In this document: positions 45,648 to 54,194 of the stretch, in pieces
Layout of the letters: each line of letters starts with the position of its first letter
Numbering within the stretch: position 1 is the first letter of the stretch
Origin: Neolewinella agarilytica
GTDB taxonomy: Bacteria; Bacteroidota; Bacteroidia; Chitinophagales; Saprospiraceae
DNA: 64,000 bases
Assembly: GCF_900110645.1 (NCBI RefSeq)
Contig: NZ_FOFB01000003.1
Location: 186,001 to 250,000, forward strand
Reading direction: 5' to 3'
Made by a program: the position numbers and the translations under genes
Notes under the pieces: model-generated
Database searches by the model: none
Seen by the model: the letters and a program-made list of their open reading frames with translations, nothing else
What the model was told of the DNA's origin: nothing

Positions 45648-45903
45648 ACAAGAGTAAAATTTCTAAAAACCACCCAAGGGTTGGCGTTTGCAACTACGGA
45701 AAGCTATGTTATAGAGGTGTGAAAGGATGTTCTCGGTAAACATATATAAGGTGTTGGTAACCAAATATTAAAGGCTTGTAGTCTAAAAATACCTTAACGA
45801 AAAAAATCTAAGTGACGGTTATGAACCGTTTCGGTCTAAATGACAGGTACGACAATTTTGTCCACACCTGACCTTTGGTTTAACGCTACCTAATTAATCA
45901 TTT

Positions 45904-47094
45904 ATGGATCTTTCCAATTTAAGAGCCACCCTCATAGATAATCTGGGAGAAGGCTTACCCACCATTTTCGCCGCCCTGGTTATCCTGCTGGTCGGTTACT
46001 TCATCGCTAAGCTGCTGCAGCGGATAGCCTATAAACTGCTGAACAAAACGGGGCTGGACAACCGGATTGCTGCCAACGCAGGCAGTACGATGAAGCCAGA
46101 ACGGGCCATTTCGAAAATAGTCTACTACGTAGTGATGGTTATCGTCCTGGTGATGGCCATGGAGACCTTGGGTCTCACGCAGATTCTTGATCCTCTTAAT
46201 GATATGGTGAGCCAGTTCCTTGGTTTCATCCCTAACCTTGTAGCCGCTGGCCTGATTGGTTTCATTGGCTACGTCATTGCTAAAATTGCCTCCAGCCTGG
46301 TTGGTATGGCCGCTGGTTTTCTGGAAAACCTGGGGAAACGGGCCGGATTGAGCGCAGAGATTAATCTCACCTCAATTCTGACGAACGTCGTTTTCATCGT
46401 CGTTTTTATTCCCATTCTCATTGCTGCCCTTGATGCACTGAAGATGACAACGATCACGGATCCGCTTAAGGATATGCTGGCAATGTTCATCTCTTCCATC
46501 CCACGGATCATCGCCGCGGTACTTATTATCGGTCTGTTCTACATTGGTGGTAAGTTTGTTACCGGCCTGCTTCAGCAGTTGTTAGCCAGCCTGGGTATGG
46601 ATAATATGGCTGATAAGCTTCAGCTCAACGCCGTTATTGGTGAAGGAACCAGTCTTTCCAAGCTGTTGGCTAACGTTGCTTTCTTCTTCCTGATGTTCCT
46701 AGGTGTCATCACGGGAATGGAGCGCCTGGAGTTCACGCAGCTGAACCAGATCCTTTCGCAAATTTTCGAAATGACGGGACAGATTGCCTTTGGCCTTGTC
46801 ATCCTCGCTCTTGGTAACTACCTGGCGAACCTTGCTTACACTACAATGTCAAGCGGACGTTCTGATACCTTCATCGCTTCATTAGCACGGATCGTCATCC
46901 TGGGTCTCTTCCTGGCCATTGCTTTACGTACGATGGGAATTGCTGATGATATTGTCAACCTGGCCTTTGGCCTGACTCTGGGGGCCGTTGCGGTTGCCGT
47001 AGCGCTGTCCTTCGGTCTTGGCGGCCGTGAAGCAGCCGGTGAGCAGATGAAGCGCATCCTCGATAAATTCAATAATGACAGCTCCACCAAATAA
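45904..47094 (+). CDS. Mechanosensitive channel-like protein with repeated conserved TM helices
   Basis: 396 residues, about ten membrane segments. The conserved TM-helix unit recurs several times: LPTIFAALVILLVGYFIAKLLQRI, then IPNLVAAGLIGFIGYVIAKI, then IPRIIAAVLIIGLFYIGGKF, and a C-terminal LTLGAVAVAVALSFGLGGREAAG that resembles the MscS pore entry. It matches the CmpX-like group annotated as mechanosensitive channels, without the MscS beta and vestibule domains. It is followed by a strong terminator, so probably monocistronic. Confidence 0.85.
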   Translation: MDLSNLRATLIDNLGEGLPTIFAALVILLVGYFIAKLLQRIAYKLLNKTGLDNRIAANAGSTMKPERAISKIVYYVVMVIVLVMAMETLGLTQILDPLNDMVSQFLGFIPNLVAAGLIGFIGYVIAKIASSLVGMAAGFLENLGKRAGLSAEINLTSILTNVVFIVVFIPILIAALDALKMTTITDPLKDMLAMFISSIPRIIAAVLIIGLFYIGGKFVTGLLQQLLASLGMDNMADKLQLNAVIGEGTSLSKLLANVAFFFLMFLGVITGMERLEFTQLNQILSQIFEMTGQIAFGLVILALGNYLANLAYTTMSSGRSDTFIASLARIVILGLFLAIALRTMGIADDIVNLAFGLTLGAVAVAVALSFGLGGREAAGEQMKRILDKFNNDSSTK

Positions 47095-47170
47095 GGAGCT
47101 TTAGCGATCACCGGATCCTCGCCGTTTTGCCATAAAATAATTTTGTGCTGAAAGGCGGATTCGTTGTACT

Positions 47171-47214
47171 GAAACCCACTCGGGCCTTATGGCTCGGTGG
47201 GTTTCTCCGTTTTT
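47171..47214 (+). terminator. Rho-independent terminator of the channel-like gene
   Basis: GAAACCCAC pairs with GTGGGTTTC, with inner CGGGCC/GGCTCG pairing, followed by CCGTTTTT, 76 bp after the stop. Confidence 0.8.
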
Positions 47215-47297
47215 ACGGGTTGACAAAGGTTAAAAAAGACGATGTGTCCTTAAATTGCTCCAGGCGCTTGAAAATAATATGCCATCTTTGCTAATCT

Positions 47298-47305
47298 TAT
47301 CTTTG
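47298..47305 (+). promoter_or_regulatory. Putative -7 box of the 47363 gene
   Basis: TATCTTTG, 57 bases before the start. No TTG at the expected distance upstream. Confidence 0.4.
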
Positions 47306-47362
47306 GTATAGAGTAGCGCCGGTAAGAATTTTACACGACCCCAGAATGACTTGTTCCCCAGT

Positions 47363-48148
47363 ATGAGAAAAGCACTATTATTTCTTTTGATCACAGCTTT
47401 TAGTGGATGGATTTATTCGCAGAACGAAGTTTTGCGCGTAGAGCCCGCCAATGTGGTGAAAGAGGTTTTGGTGGATGATCTCGACGAGGACTACCAGGAT
47501 ATTACTACCGTTACTGTAACAAATACTTCCCGCCGGACGATTCAACTCGTGCAGAGTCAACGTATTGCTAAGAAGCCGGACGCCTGGTCTTACGGCACTT
47601 TCTCTCGTCGGGCGCGAACCTCCCCTTACGTCCTTTCGGAGGCGGAGCGGGAAAATGGTCGGCCGGTACGGCTGGCTCCCGGGGAGTCCGCCAACTTCGT
47701 TGTTGTATTGCAACCAGATGGAATTAGTGGAATGGGAACCGTAGAGGTTCTCTTTTCGGATTTAACGGTGCCGGGTAAGACCCTGTCCAAGGGGACTTTC
47801 TCCACTAAGATCATGCGTCGCCCGCAGGTAGATGCCAGTGATCCACCCGCTACGGGTAGTCAGACTGCGGCTCCCTCGGAATCAAGACCGGTGGCAACTA
47901 CCGTCCGGCTTTTCCCCAACCCGGCCCGGGAACGTTTCTTTGTGGAAACTCCTCCGGGGACAAAGCTCGGCCGCGTTGAAGTTTCCAATGCACTTGGCAA
48001 TCGTTTACGGAAGTACGATCAGCCCGCTGGCAAGGCAGGTTATGAGATCAAAGATCTGCCCGATGGACTGTACCTGATTACTATTTACGATGAATCAGGC
48101 AACAAGCTGAAAACACTGCGGCTCTTGCACCGGCGGTTTGGCGCGTAA
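47363..48148 (+). CDS. Small secreted protein with T9SS type A sorting domain
   Basis: 261 residues from the ATG at 47363 (MRKALLFLLITAFSGWIYSQ signal peptide); an ATG 12 bases upstream adds four residues. The central domain (about 25-150) is an Ig-like beta fold with TVTVTNTSRRTIQLVQ and LAPGESANFVVVLQPDG, resembling DUF1573/ASPM-type cores. After a Pro/Ser linker the C-terminus (about 178-261) is a type A sorting domain: TVRLFPNPARERFFVE, DLPDGLYLITIYDESG, KTLRLL. Exported by T9SS; function unknown. Confidence 0.8.
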   Translation: MRKALLFLLITAFSGWIYSQNEVLRVEPANVVKEVLVDDLDEDYQDITTVTVTNTSRRTIQLVQSQRIAKKPDAWSYGTFSRRARTSPYVLSEAERENGRPVRLAPGESANFVVVLQPDGISGMGTVEVLFSDLTVPGKTLSKGTFSTKIMRRPQVDASDPPATGSQTAAPSESRPVATTVRLFPNPARERFFVETPPGTKLGRVEVSNALGNRLRKYDQPAGKAGYEIKDLPDGLYLITIYDESGNKLKTLRLLHRRFGA

Positions 48149-48283
48149 GACGGTAGCCATGGCTTACGGCTAATGATTATAAGGAAGTAGCCATTGGACT
48201 TTCTCTTTTTAATGCCCGCCCGTATTCGATAAGAAAGGTTGATCTTTGGGAACTAATTCTCCCCAACGAACTTTCTTACGGCC

Positions 48284-49549
48284 ATGATTGCTGCCAATTT
48301 TACCACCGAAGTACGGGCCGAACTGGCCAACCTCCGCGCCGCCGCCGCGGGGCTGAACCGATTACCCGCCGGGCGATTAAACGATTGTTTGACGACCCTG
48401 GCTGAACTCACGGAGAAAAATATCCTCCCGCTGCTCGGGGCCAACGCTAAAGATCTGGCCCGGATGGATCCGGAGAACCCGAAGTACGATCGGCTGCTGC
48501 TCAACGAAGAGCGTTTGCTGGCCATCGCCGCGGATCTGCGGCGGGTGGCGGCTTTGCCCAGCCCGCTGGACCAAACGCTGGAGCAATCCACCCTGGCCAA
48601 TGGCCTGGAATTGCGCCGGGTGAGCGTCCCCATCGGAGTAGTGGGCATTGTGTTTGAAAGCCGGCCCAATGTAACCTTCGACGTGTTCGCCCTCAACCTG
48701 AAGGCCGGTAATGCCTCCGCTCTTAAGGGGAGCCGGGACGCCCGGGACAGTAACCTGGCCATCAAAAAGCTCATCGACGAGGCCCTCTCCGCCTGTGGGC
48801 TACCCGCTGCCTGCTACCTCGCTCCGGCGGAGCGGGAAGCACTGAAGCCCATCCTGGAAGCGGACGGACTGGTGGACGTCATCATCCCCCGCGGCAGCCA
48901 GGGGTTGATTGACTTCGTGCGGGCAAATGCCTCCGTGCCGGTTATTGAGACGGGAGCGGGGATTTGCCACACCTACGTAGATCAGGAGGCAGAGCTGGAG
49001 TGGGCCAAAACCATCATTACGAATGCCAAGAGCCGGAGGGTCAGTGTTTGTAATTCCCTTGATTGTATACTTATACATCGCACCTGCGCCAGCGCCCTGC
49101 CGCAGCTGTTAGAAGAACTGGGCCAGCAGCACCGCTGTGAAGTCTTCGCTGACGAAGAAGCCTATGCCTCTCTTGACGGGCATTATCCCGAAGTATTACT
49201 TCACCGGGCTACTGAAGAAAGCTTCGGAACGGAGTTCCTCAGCATGAAGTTATCCATAAAAGTTGTGGACGATATCAGCGAAGCTATCGCCCACGTAGAG
49301 CGCTACGGTAGCCGGCACAGTGAAGCCATCGTTAGTAATAACGAGGCCAACATCAGACGGTACCTGAGAGAAATCGATGCCGCCGTCGTCTACGCCAACG
49401 CCAGCACGGCTTTCACCGATGGTGGGCAGTTCGAGCTCGGCGCTGAAATTGGTATCAGCACCCAAAAGCTGCACGCCCGTGGACCAATGGGGCTGGTCGC
49501 ACTCACCAGTTATAAGTGGCTGGTGGAGGGACAGGGACAGGTGAGGTAG
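48284..49549 (+). CDS. proA: Glutamate-5-semialdehyde dehydrogenase
   Basis: 421 residues, full length. The aldehyde-dehydrogenase fold has the ProA-type segments VPIGVVGIVFESRPNVTFDV, ALKGSRDARDSN and VDVIIPRGSQGLIDFV, and the catalytic Cys in RRVSVCNSLDC. It reduces gamma-glutamyl phosphate to glutamate semialdehyde in proline synthesis. The partner kinase gene proB is not adjacent. The stop is followed by a tract of short repeats. Confidence 0.95.
   Translation: MIAANFTTEVRAELANLRAAAAGLNRLPAGRLNDCLTTLAELTEKNILPLLGANAKDLARMDPENPKYDRLLLNEERLLAIAADLRRVAALPSPLDQTLEQSTLANGLELRRVSVPIGVVGIVFESRPNVTFDVFALNLKAGNASALKGSRDARDSNLAIKKLIDEALSACGLPAACYLAPAEREALKPILEADGLVDVIIPRGSQGLIDFVRANASVPVIETGAGICHTYVDQEAELEWAKTIITNAKSRRVSVCNSLDCILIHRTCASALPQLLEELGQQHRCEVFADEEAYASLDGHYPEVLLHRATEESFGTEFLSMKLSIKVVDDISEAIAHVERYGSRHSEAIVSNNEANIRRYLREIDAAVVYANASTAFTDGGQFELGAEIGISTQKLHARGPMGLVALTSYKWLVEGQGQVR
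49079..49096 (+). repeat. Dispersed TGCACCTGCG motif, in proA
   Basis: CGCACCTGCGCCAGCGCC, a variant copy read as RTCASA, a frame different from the 12671 and 44311 copies. Confidence 0.45.
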
Positions 49550-49552
49550 TAT

Positions 49553-49663
49553 TGTAGACGGTAGAGCGGTAGTCTGTAGAACGATAAAGTACCATCTACA
49601 GATTACCGTCTACAGACTACCACCTACAGACTACCGTCTACATCACTACAGACTACCGTCTAC
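49553..49663. repeat. Tract of CTACAGACTACCGT repeats
   Basis: Four copies of CTACAGAxTACC(G/A)(T/C), about 14-23 bases apart, at about 49596-49663. They are preceded by the complementary GGTAGTCTGTAG at 49567-49580, so the tract can fold in several ways. Related words (GACGGTAGTATTGTAG) follow the giant adhesin stop at about 21743. It separates the convergent proA and GNAT genes. Confidence 0.8.
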
Positions 49664-50146
49664 TTAAAGATCCATCACCATCGTCATCGTCTTCCCGTCG
49701 AAGGCGACCGTTCGGAAGCCCATGCGCTGATACCACTGGGCGGCGTGGTTGTCTCCATGAACGGAGAGGGAAACCTGTTTGTCTCCGCGTTCCCGGAGTG
49801 CATTCAGGAAATGATCCATTAGCTGTTGGCCGATTCCTTCTCCCCGCATCCCTTTTTTTACGGCAACGCCAAACTCAGGTACATCGGCACTAACGAAGCC
49901 ATACCCGGGCTCTTCCTGGTCGAAGCGTCGGGACCAAACGATAGCAACGGGCTCTTCCCCGCGCATGGCAACGAAGCCCAGGTCTCCTTCCCGCCCCCAG
50001 TATTCGTAGTAGCGCCTCAACTCCGGCGAGCGGGTAGCTTCAAAGGTGAGGGGTGCCTCCCCGGGAGGGGTGTAGAAAGAAGCATGGAACATCTCGTGAA
50101 AGAAGGCCGTACTGGTACTCTCAAGTGGTTTGAAGCTAAGCGTCAT
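49664..50146 (-). CDS. GNAT-family N-acetyltransferase
   Basis: 160 residues. The acetyl-CoA site is GVAVKKGMRGEGIGQQLMDHFL (RxxGxG motif), followed by SLSVHGDNHAAQWYQRMGF typical of the fold end. The substrate cannot be told from sequence. Confidence 0.88.
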   Translation of the reverse strand: MTLSFKPLESTSTAFFHEMFHASFYTPPGEAPLTFEATRSPELRRYYEYWGREGDLGFVAMRGEEPVAIVWSRRFDQEEPGYGFVSADVPEFGVAVKKGMRGEGIGQQLMDHFLNALRERGDKQVSLSVHGDNHAAQWYQRMGFRTVAFDGKTMTMVMDL

Positions 50147-50249
50147 AGTGGTGGTGGCTAGGGAAAAAGAACAGAATGTTAATCTGAGCCAGGCTCAAAG
50201 GAAGCCCAAAGTGAATAAAAATCATGGAAAGGCCAAACGGCACCTCCGG

Positions 50250-51062
50250 TCAGAAGTCGAAATTGTAGGGATCGGGGCCAAATCGATGACCGCGTTCCAG
50301 TTCATCGATCGCCACCATGTGTTCTTCGGAAATTTCGAAATCGAAAATGTTTCCGTTCTCCTTTATGCGGCTCTGGTTGCTGCTCTTGGGGATAACAATG
50401 ATATCATTTTGCAGGCACCAGCGAAGAATAATCTGCGCGGGAGATTTGCCGTAGTTGGCAGCGATCTCTGCGAAGAGAGGCTCTTCTTTGAATTTACCCT
50501 GCATGAGTGGACTCCAGGCCGTGATGGCAATGTCATGAGCATCACACTCACTGATGGTGTCCGCCTGAACGAGGTAGGGGTGGTATTCAATTTGATTGAC
50601 GGCGGGCAGGATTTCACCCTGTTCCAGAATGTCGGCCATGTGCTCAGGCATAAAGTTACTCAGGCCAATAGCGCGCACTTTGCCGTCCACCAAAGCTTGC
50701 TCCAGCTCCTTCCAGGCAGCTTCGTAGCCATTGACGGGCCAGTGGAGAAGCATCAGGTCCACGTAGTCTGTCTTCAGGCGCTGGAGAGATTCTTCCAGGG
50801 CTGCAGTAGTGCGGCCCGCACGGATGTCGTCGTTCCAGATCTTGGTGGTGAGCCATACCTGATCGCGGGGGACGGAAGCCGTACTTAGTGCCTGGCCGAC
50901 GGCTTCTTCGTTTTTGTACACTTTGGCGGTGTCAATGTGGCGGTAGCCGGCATCGACGGCCCAGTGAATAGCGTCAATGGCTTCCTGGCCATTATCTACC
51001 TGCCAGACGCCGAGGCCAAGTTGGGGCATCTTCAGGCCGTTGTTAAGGGTGATCATTTGCAT
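50250..51062 (-). CDS. Aldo/keto reductase
   Basis: 270 residues. The TIM-barrel reductase shows the catalytic tetrad: Asp in YRHIDTAKVYKNEEAVG, its Tyr, Lys in LTTKIW and His in LMLLHWPVNG. The NADPH-binding end is VIPKSSNQSRIKENGNIFDFEIS. It resembles the 2,5-diketogluconate-reductase-like branch with broad carbonyl substrates. Confidence 0.92.
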   Translation of the reverse strand: MQMITLNNGLKMPQLGLGVWQVDNGQEAIDAIHWAVDAGYRHIDTAKVYKNEEAVGQALSTASVPRDQVWLTTKIWNDDIRAGRTTAALEESLQRLKTDYVDLMLLHWPVNGYEAAWKELEQALVDGKVRAIGLSNFMPEHMADILEQGEILPAVNQIEYHPYLVQADTISECDAHDIAITAWSPLMQGKFKEEPLFAEIAANYGKSPAQIILRWCLQNDIIVIPKSSNQSRIKENGNIFDFEISEEHMVAIDELERGHRFGPDPYNFDF

Positions 51063-51101
51063 ACGTTCTGCAACGCATGGATATTCCCCGTGGTTGTGTT
51101 T

Positions 51102-51120
51102 GGGCGCAGCCGCAGGTGCA
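51102..51120 (-). repeat. Dispersed TGCACCTGCG motif, intergenic
   Basis: Minus-strand TGCACCTGCGGCTGCGCCC in the gap between the reductase start and the next gene's end. Confidence 0.6.
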
Positions 51121-51182
51121 GTTTTTTGTTGGAAGAGCAGGGGATAGAGGCTTTTCCCCCGGGGAGCCTGCGCGAGTTGTCC

Positions 51183-52559
51183 TTACGGTTTCTGGTTCAG
51201 GTACTGGCCAAAACGATCCATCACAATGGTATGCGCTCTGGCCTGAGTCATCACATAGAGGTACCAGGGTAAAGCCGGGACGAATTCGTGGATAGCGGAG
51301 ATGACGAACTCTCCGTTCAGTACCCGCCGAAACTCCAGCCATCCGTAGTCTTTACGGCGAACGAGCCGGCCACCATTAATGTAAAACAACTGCCGGTCAT
51401 CGTCGCTGCGGTCCGGAATAAACTGTAGCTGTAAAAGGGTAGTGGACCCGATGCGGAAGGAGGAAAGGTCTCCTTCGCTGTGGACGTTAATCAGCGTTCG
51501 GAAAAGAATGGGGAGCCACCGTTGATAAATTCTGGCAACGTAGGTTGCCGTATGTCCCATTGGGTTGGGCAATCGCTGAACGCTCCGGACGGTATTTCGC
51601 TCTGCCTTGGGGCCGCGTACGCGCTCGGGCAGAGGGGGAAGTTCTTCTTTCCCAAAGAGTGCTCGTCGGGCAGCCGTGAGGAAATCTTTGCGGTCAGGAA
51701 ATTGATCCAGTAATTTATTAGGGGTGGCCACCAGGTCATGCCGCAGGCTTTCTACCAGAGGGGAGACCAATTCTCGGCTGGTGTCCGTAAACAGAGCAAC
51801 CCAGAATTTTGACAGCCCGGGGCTGAAGAACCGAACCGGCCGGATGATTCTCTTCTTGCCGAGCAGATCCGCTACTGTGCGGATCATGTCCATATAAGTT
51901 GTCGGGTTTGGCCCACCGATATCGTAGTGTTGGTGATAAGTCTCCTCGCGGCCGATGCAATACTCCAGCATCCGCAAGGCATCGTCCAGTTCTACCGGCT
52001 GAGTATCCGACTGGCACCAGGACGGACAGATGAGCACCGGTAATCTTTCTACCAGCTTTCGGATCATGGTGAAAGAGGAGCCCTCCGCACCAACAATGAT
52101 TCCTGCCCGCAGCGCGGTTACGGGGACGCCGGTAGCTCCCAGGGTTACTTCCACTTCATACCGGCTGCGCAGGTGTCGGCTCATGTCTTCTACGGCTTCG
52201 TAATCTGGCAGAATGCCGCCCATAAACAAGATTTGCTTTACCCCGTTGGCTCTCGCGGCCCGGGCGAAGTTGTCGGCTAGTAGCAAGTCGGTATCCTCAA
52301 AGTTTCCCTGGTGCAGGCGGGTGGTTGGCTGCATGGAGTGGACGAGGTAGATGGCGTAGTCTGCTTCGTGGAGCGCTGCTTCGGTACTACTCAGGGAGTA
52401 TAACTCGACCTGCCGCCACTCTGCTTTGTCATAGCCAGCCTCCGGCTTCATCTCACTTCTGCTCAGAGCGATGATGCGAAATTTCTCGTGGAACCGTTCA
52501 ATGAACCAACGACCAATAAATCCGGTAGCTCCGGCAATAACGACTGTAGGACGATGCAT
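51183..52559 (-). CDS. NAD(P)-binding epimerase-like protein with DUF2867-like C-terminus
   Basis: 458 residues. The N-terminal Rossmann domain has VVIAGATGFIGRWFIERF and the family stretches YAIYLVHSM and ILFMGGILPD. Residues about 310-458 (QRWLPILFRTLINV, FIPDRSDDDRQLFYINGG, WLEFRRVL) resemble the C-terminal part of YbjT/DUF2867-type proteins. Oxidoreductase or epimerase activity is assumed from fold; the normal Tyr-x-x-x-Lys pair is not obvious. Confidence 0.8.
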   Translation of the reverse strand: MHRPTVVIAGATGFIGRWFIERFHEKFRIIALSRSEMKPEAGYDKAEWRQVELYSLSSTEAALHEADYAIYLVHSMQPTTRLHQGNFEDTDLLLADNFARAARANGVKQILFMGGILPDYEAVEDMSRHLRSRYEVEVTLGATGVPVTALRAGIIVGAEGSSFTMIRKLVERLPVLICPSWCQSDTQPVELDDALRMLEYCIGREETYHQHYDIGGPNPTTYMDMIRTVADLLGKKRIIRPVRFFSPGLSKFWVALFTDTSRELVSPLVESLRHDLVATPNKLLDQFPDRKDFLTAARRALFGKEELPPLPERVRGPKAERNTVRSVQRLPNPMGHTATYVARIYQRWLPILFRTLINVHSEGDLSSFRIGSTTLLQLQFIPDRSDDDRQLFYINGGRLVRRKDYGWLEFRRVLNGEFVISAIHEFVPALPWYLYVMTQARAHTIVMDRFGQYLNQKP

Positions 52560-52572
52560 ACTCTTCTAAAGA

Positions 52573-52608
52573 GAGCGGGGCCCGGCAATGTTTTGCCGGG
52601 CCCCGCTC
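52573..52608. terminator. Strong GC hairpin between two minus-strand genes
   Basis: GAGCGGGGCCCGGC pairs perfectly with GCCGGGCCCCGCTC across an 8-base loop. A second stem (AGCCCT/AGGGCT) and a T-run lie at about 52611-52640. It probably ends the lolA-like transcript before the epimerase-like gene. Confidence 0.7.
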
Positions 52609-52649
52609 AAAGAATTTTTTTAAAGCCCTGAAGGGCTAATGACCGGAGA

Positions 52650-53336
52650 TCAGAACCTCAGATCTTCCACATGGTAACCGGGGTAGGATGCTTTGTTGAA
52701 AGTGAAAACCTCATCCCCCAGGGCAACGTTGCCGTTCGTTTTATCCAGGTGGAAAGCGAAACTTGACCCGTCACGGCTAAAGGCTTTTACCGTTACTAAC
52801 TCTTTTTTAGCGGCGTCAATCAAAAGACGAAGCTTCGTGAATTCACTGTTGTCACGATCAACGGGCTTTAATTCAATGGTCGTCAGCTTGCGGCCTTTTA
52901 CGGCTTTTTCACCCTGAAAGGCGAGAATAAAGTTATCCCCTTCGTAAAAGCTGAAGAGTGTTTGGGGGGTCAGCATGCCGTTAGTCTCACCGTCTTCTGG
53001 CAGGTTATTGATCATTACTTCTTTGTTTGCGTGCTGAATCAGGTAAGCCGCTTCTGCATTAATGATCCCTTCCTGATCTCCGAGTTTGAAATGGACTTCG
53101 TCTCCACGACGACTTAAGGCGCCTTTTTGCGTCTCCATCGGATTATTGGGCAAGGTGATGTCCAGACGGAAGTCGGCAGACAGGGTTGAGTATGCATCGT
53201 ACTTTTTTCTCAGACTGTTGACCAGTTTAATGGCTTCGGGGTCGCTATCACTGGTAGAGGTGTACTGTTTGTCTTGTGCCTCCAGAGAAAGGGAAGCAAA
53301 CAGGGCAAAAACAAGGGCTAATAAAGTAATGCGCAT
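52650..53336 (-). CDS. LolA-family outer-membrane lipoprotein carrier
   Basis: 228 residues with a signal peptide (ending SLEAQ). The LolA fold shows YSTLSADFRLDITLPN, QKGALSRRGDEVHFKL, TPQTLFSFYEGDNFILAF and IELKPVDRDNSEFTKLRLLIDAAKKELVTVKAF. LolA carries lipoproteins from the LolCDE complex across the periplasm. A LolC/E-like permease is encoded 860 bp away across the MarR gene, fitting a lipoprotein-sorting group. Confidence 0.85.
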   Translation of the reverse strand: MRITLLALVFALFASLSLEAQDKQYTSTSDSDPEAIKLVNSLRKKYDAYSTLSADFRLDITLPNNPMETQKGALSRRGDEVHFKLGDQEGIINAEAAYLIQHANKEVMINNLPEDGETNGMLTPQTLFSFYEGDNFILAFQGEKAVKGRKLTTIELKPVDRDNSEFTKLRLLIDAAKKELVTVKAFSRDGSSFAFHLDKTNGNVALGDEVFTFNKASYPGYHVEDLRF

Positions 53337-53633
53337 GTCAAATTGTGTTATTGGTATACTCTTAAACGCATTACTTCCTCAAGTGATGTCAACTCTTTGG
53401 TTAATGTGTCGTTAAAGCCTGAGATTTTAACTATTCAAAATAAGTGTGTACATTGTTATAGGCTGCACTATTTGTTTGTTCGAACATATTATTTTTATTG
53501 AGAATCAAGCCCTTAGCTACCCTTTAGAGTTGGCTCAGAAATAGGAAATAGTGCCTCCGCTCTCTTTTTTTTACGTGACCTAAGTCCAGCAACAACACAA
53601 GCATTAGTAATATAATATTTTTAAGCAACGTTT
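53337..53633. promoter_or_regulatory. Divergent lolA-like/MarR promoter region
   Basis: A 297-bp AT-rich gap between divergent genes. A perfect TGTTCGAACA palindrome at 53477-53486 sits near the middle and is the best candidate for a MarR-type operator. No clean -7 box seen. Confidence 0.35.
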
Positions 53634-54089
53634 ATGATCTCTGATATGAATCCTGCTGGTGAAACATCCGGTGAAGAGACAAACTTACAGCAGTTACGTT
53701 ATAACCTTTTTCAATCTGCAAGTTGGTTAAACAGTAATATTCGGAAATTTCTTGATCCCTTTGCGATCACCCCCAAGCAGTATAACATTTTGCTGACGCT
53801 GGAAAGCCGCAACCCGGAGTCGTTATCGATTCAGGAGGTTCGGGAAAGCCTGGCGGACAAAATGTCTGATGCCAGTCGGCTTATTGATCGTCTGGAAAAG
53901 AAAAATTACCTTGAAAAGTTTCCGTCTGACTATGACCGCAGGAGCAACCGGGTTCGCATTACGGAAGCTGGCCAGAAACTGCTGGTCCAGATTAACTCCC
54001 GCCGGGAAGCATTAGACGAGGTTTTGCTTCAGCGCTTGAAGCCAGAGGAGGTGGTTCAGTTAAACGAGCTTCTTTCCCGTCTTAAGTAA
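53634..54089 (+). CDS. MarR-family transcriptional regulator
   Basis: 151 residues; an internal ATG at 53646 is an alternative start. The winged helix shows ITPKQYNILLTLESRNPESLSIQEVRESLADKMSDASRLIDRLEKKNYLEKFPSDYDRRSNRVRITEAGQKLL, with the DxRxxxV wing motif. It dimerises through terminal helices and probably controls the divergent LolA-like gene or itself; ligand unknown. Confidence 0.9.
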   Translation: MISDMNPAGETSGEETNLQQLRYNLFQSASWLNSNIRKFLDPFAITPKQYNILLTLESRNPESLSIQEVRESLADKMSDASRLIDRLEKKNYLEKFPSDYDRRSNRVRITEAGQKLLVQINSRREALDEVLLQRLKPEEVVQLNELLSRLK

Positions 54090-54136
54090 CAATTAAAAAC
54101 GCGTGGAGGAGTTAGCTAACTAAAGTTTCTTACCGA

Positions 54137-54173
54137 ACCCGTTTAAAGTTTAAATGGGTACACCGTATACGGT
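54137..54173. promoter_or_regulatory. Two adjacent palindromes before the LolC/E-like gene
   Basis: ACCC-TTTAAA-TTTAAA-GGGT (54137-54159) is followed two bases later by the perfect ACCGTATACGGT (54162-54173), 21 bp before the start at 54195. Neither has a T-run, so operator sites are more likely than a terminator. Confidence 0.45.
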
Positions 54174-54194
54174 ACAAGTTTCTAACTTTAAGCC

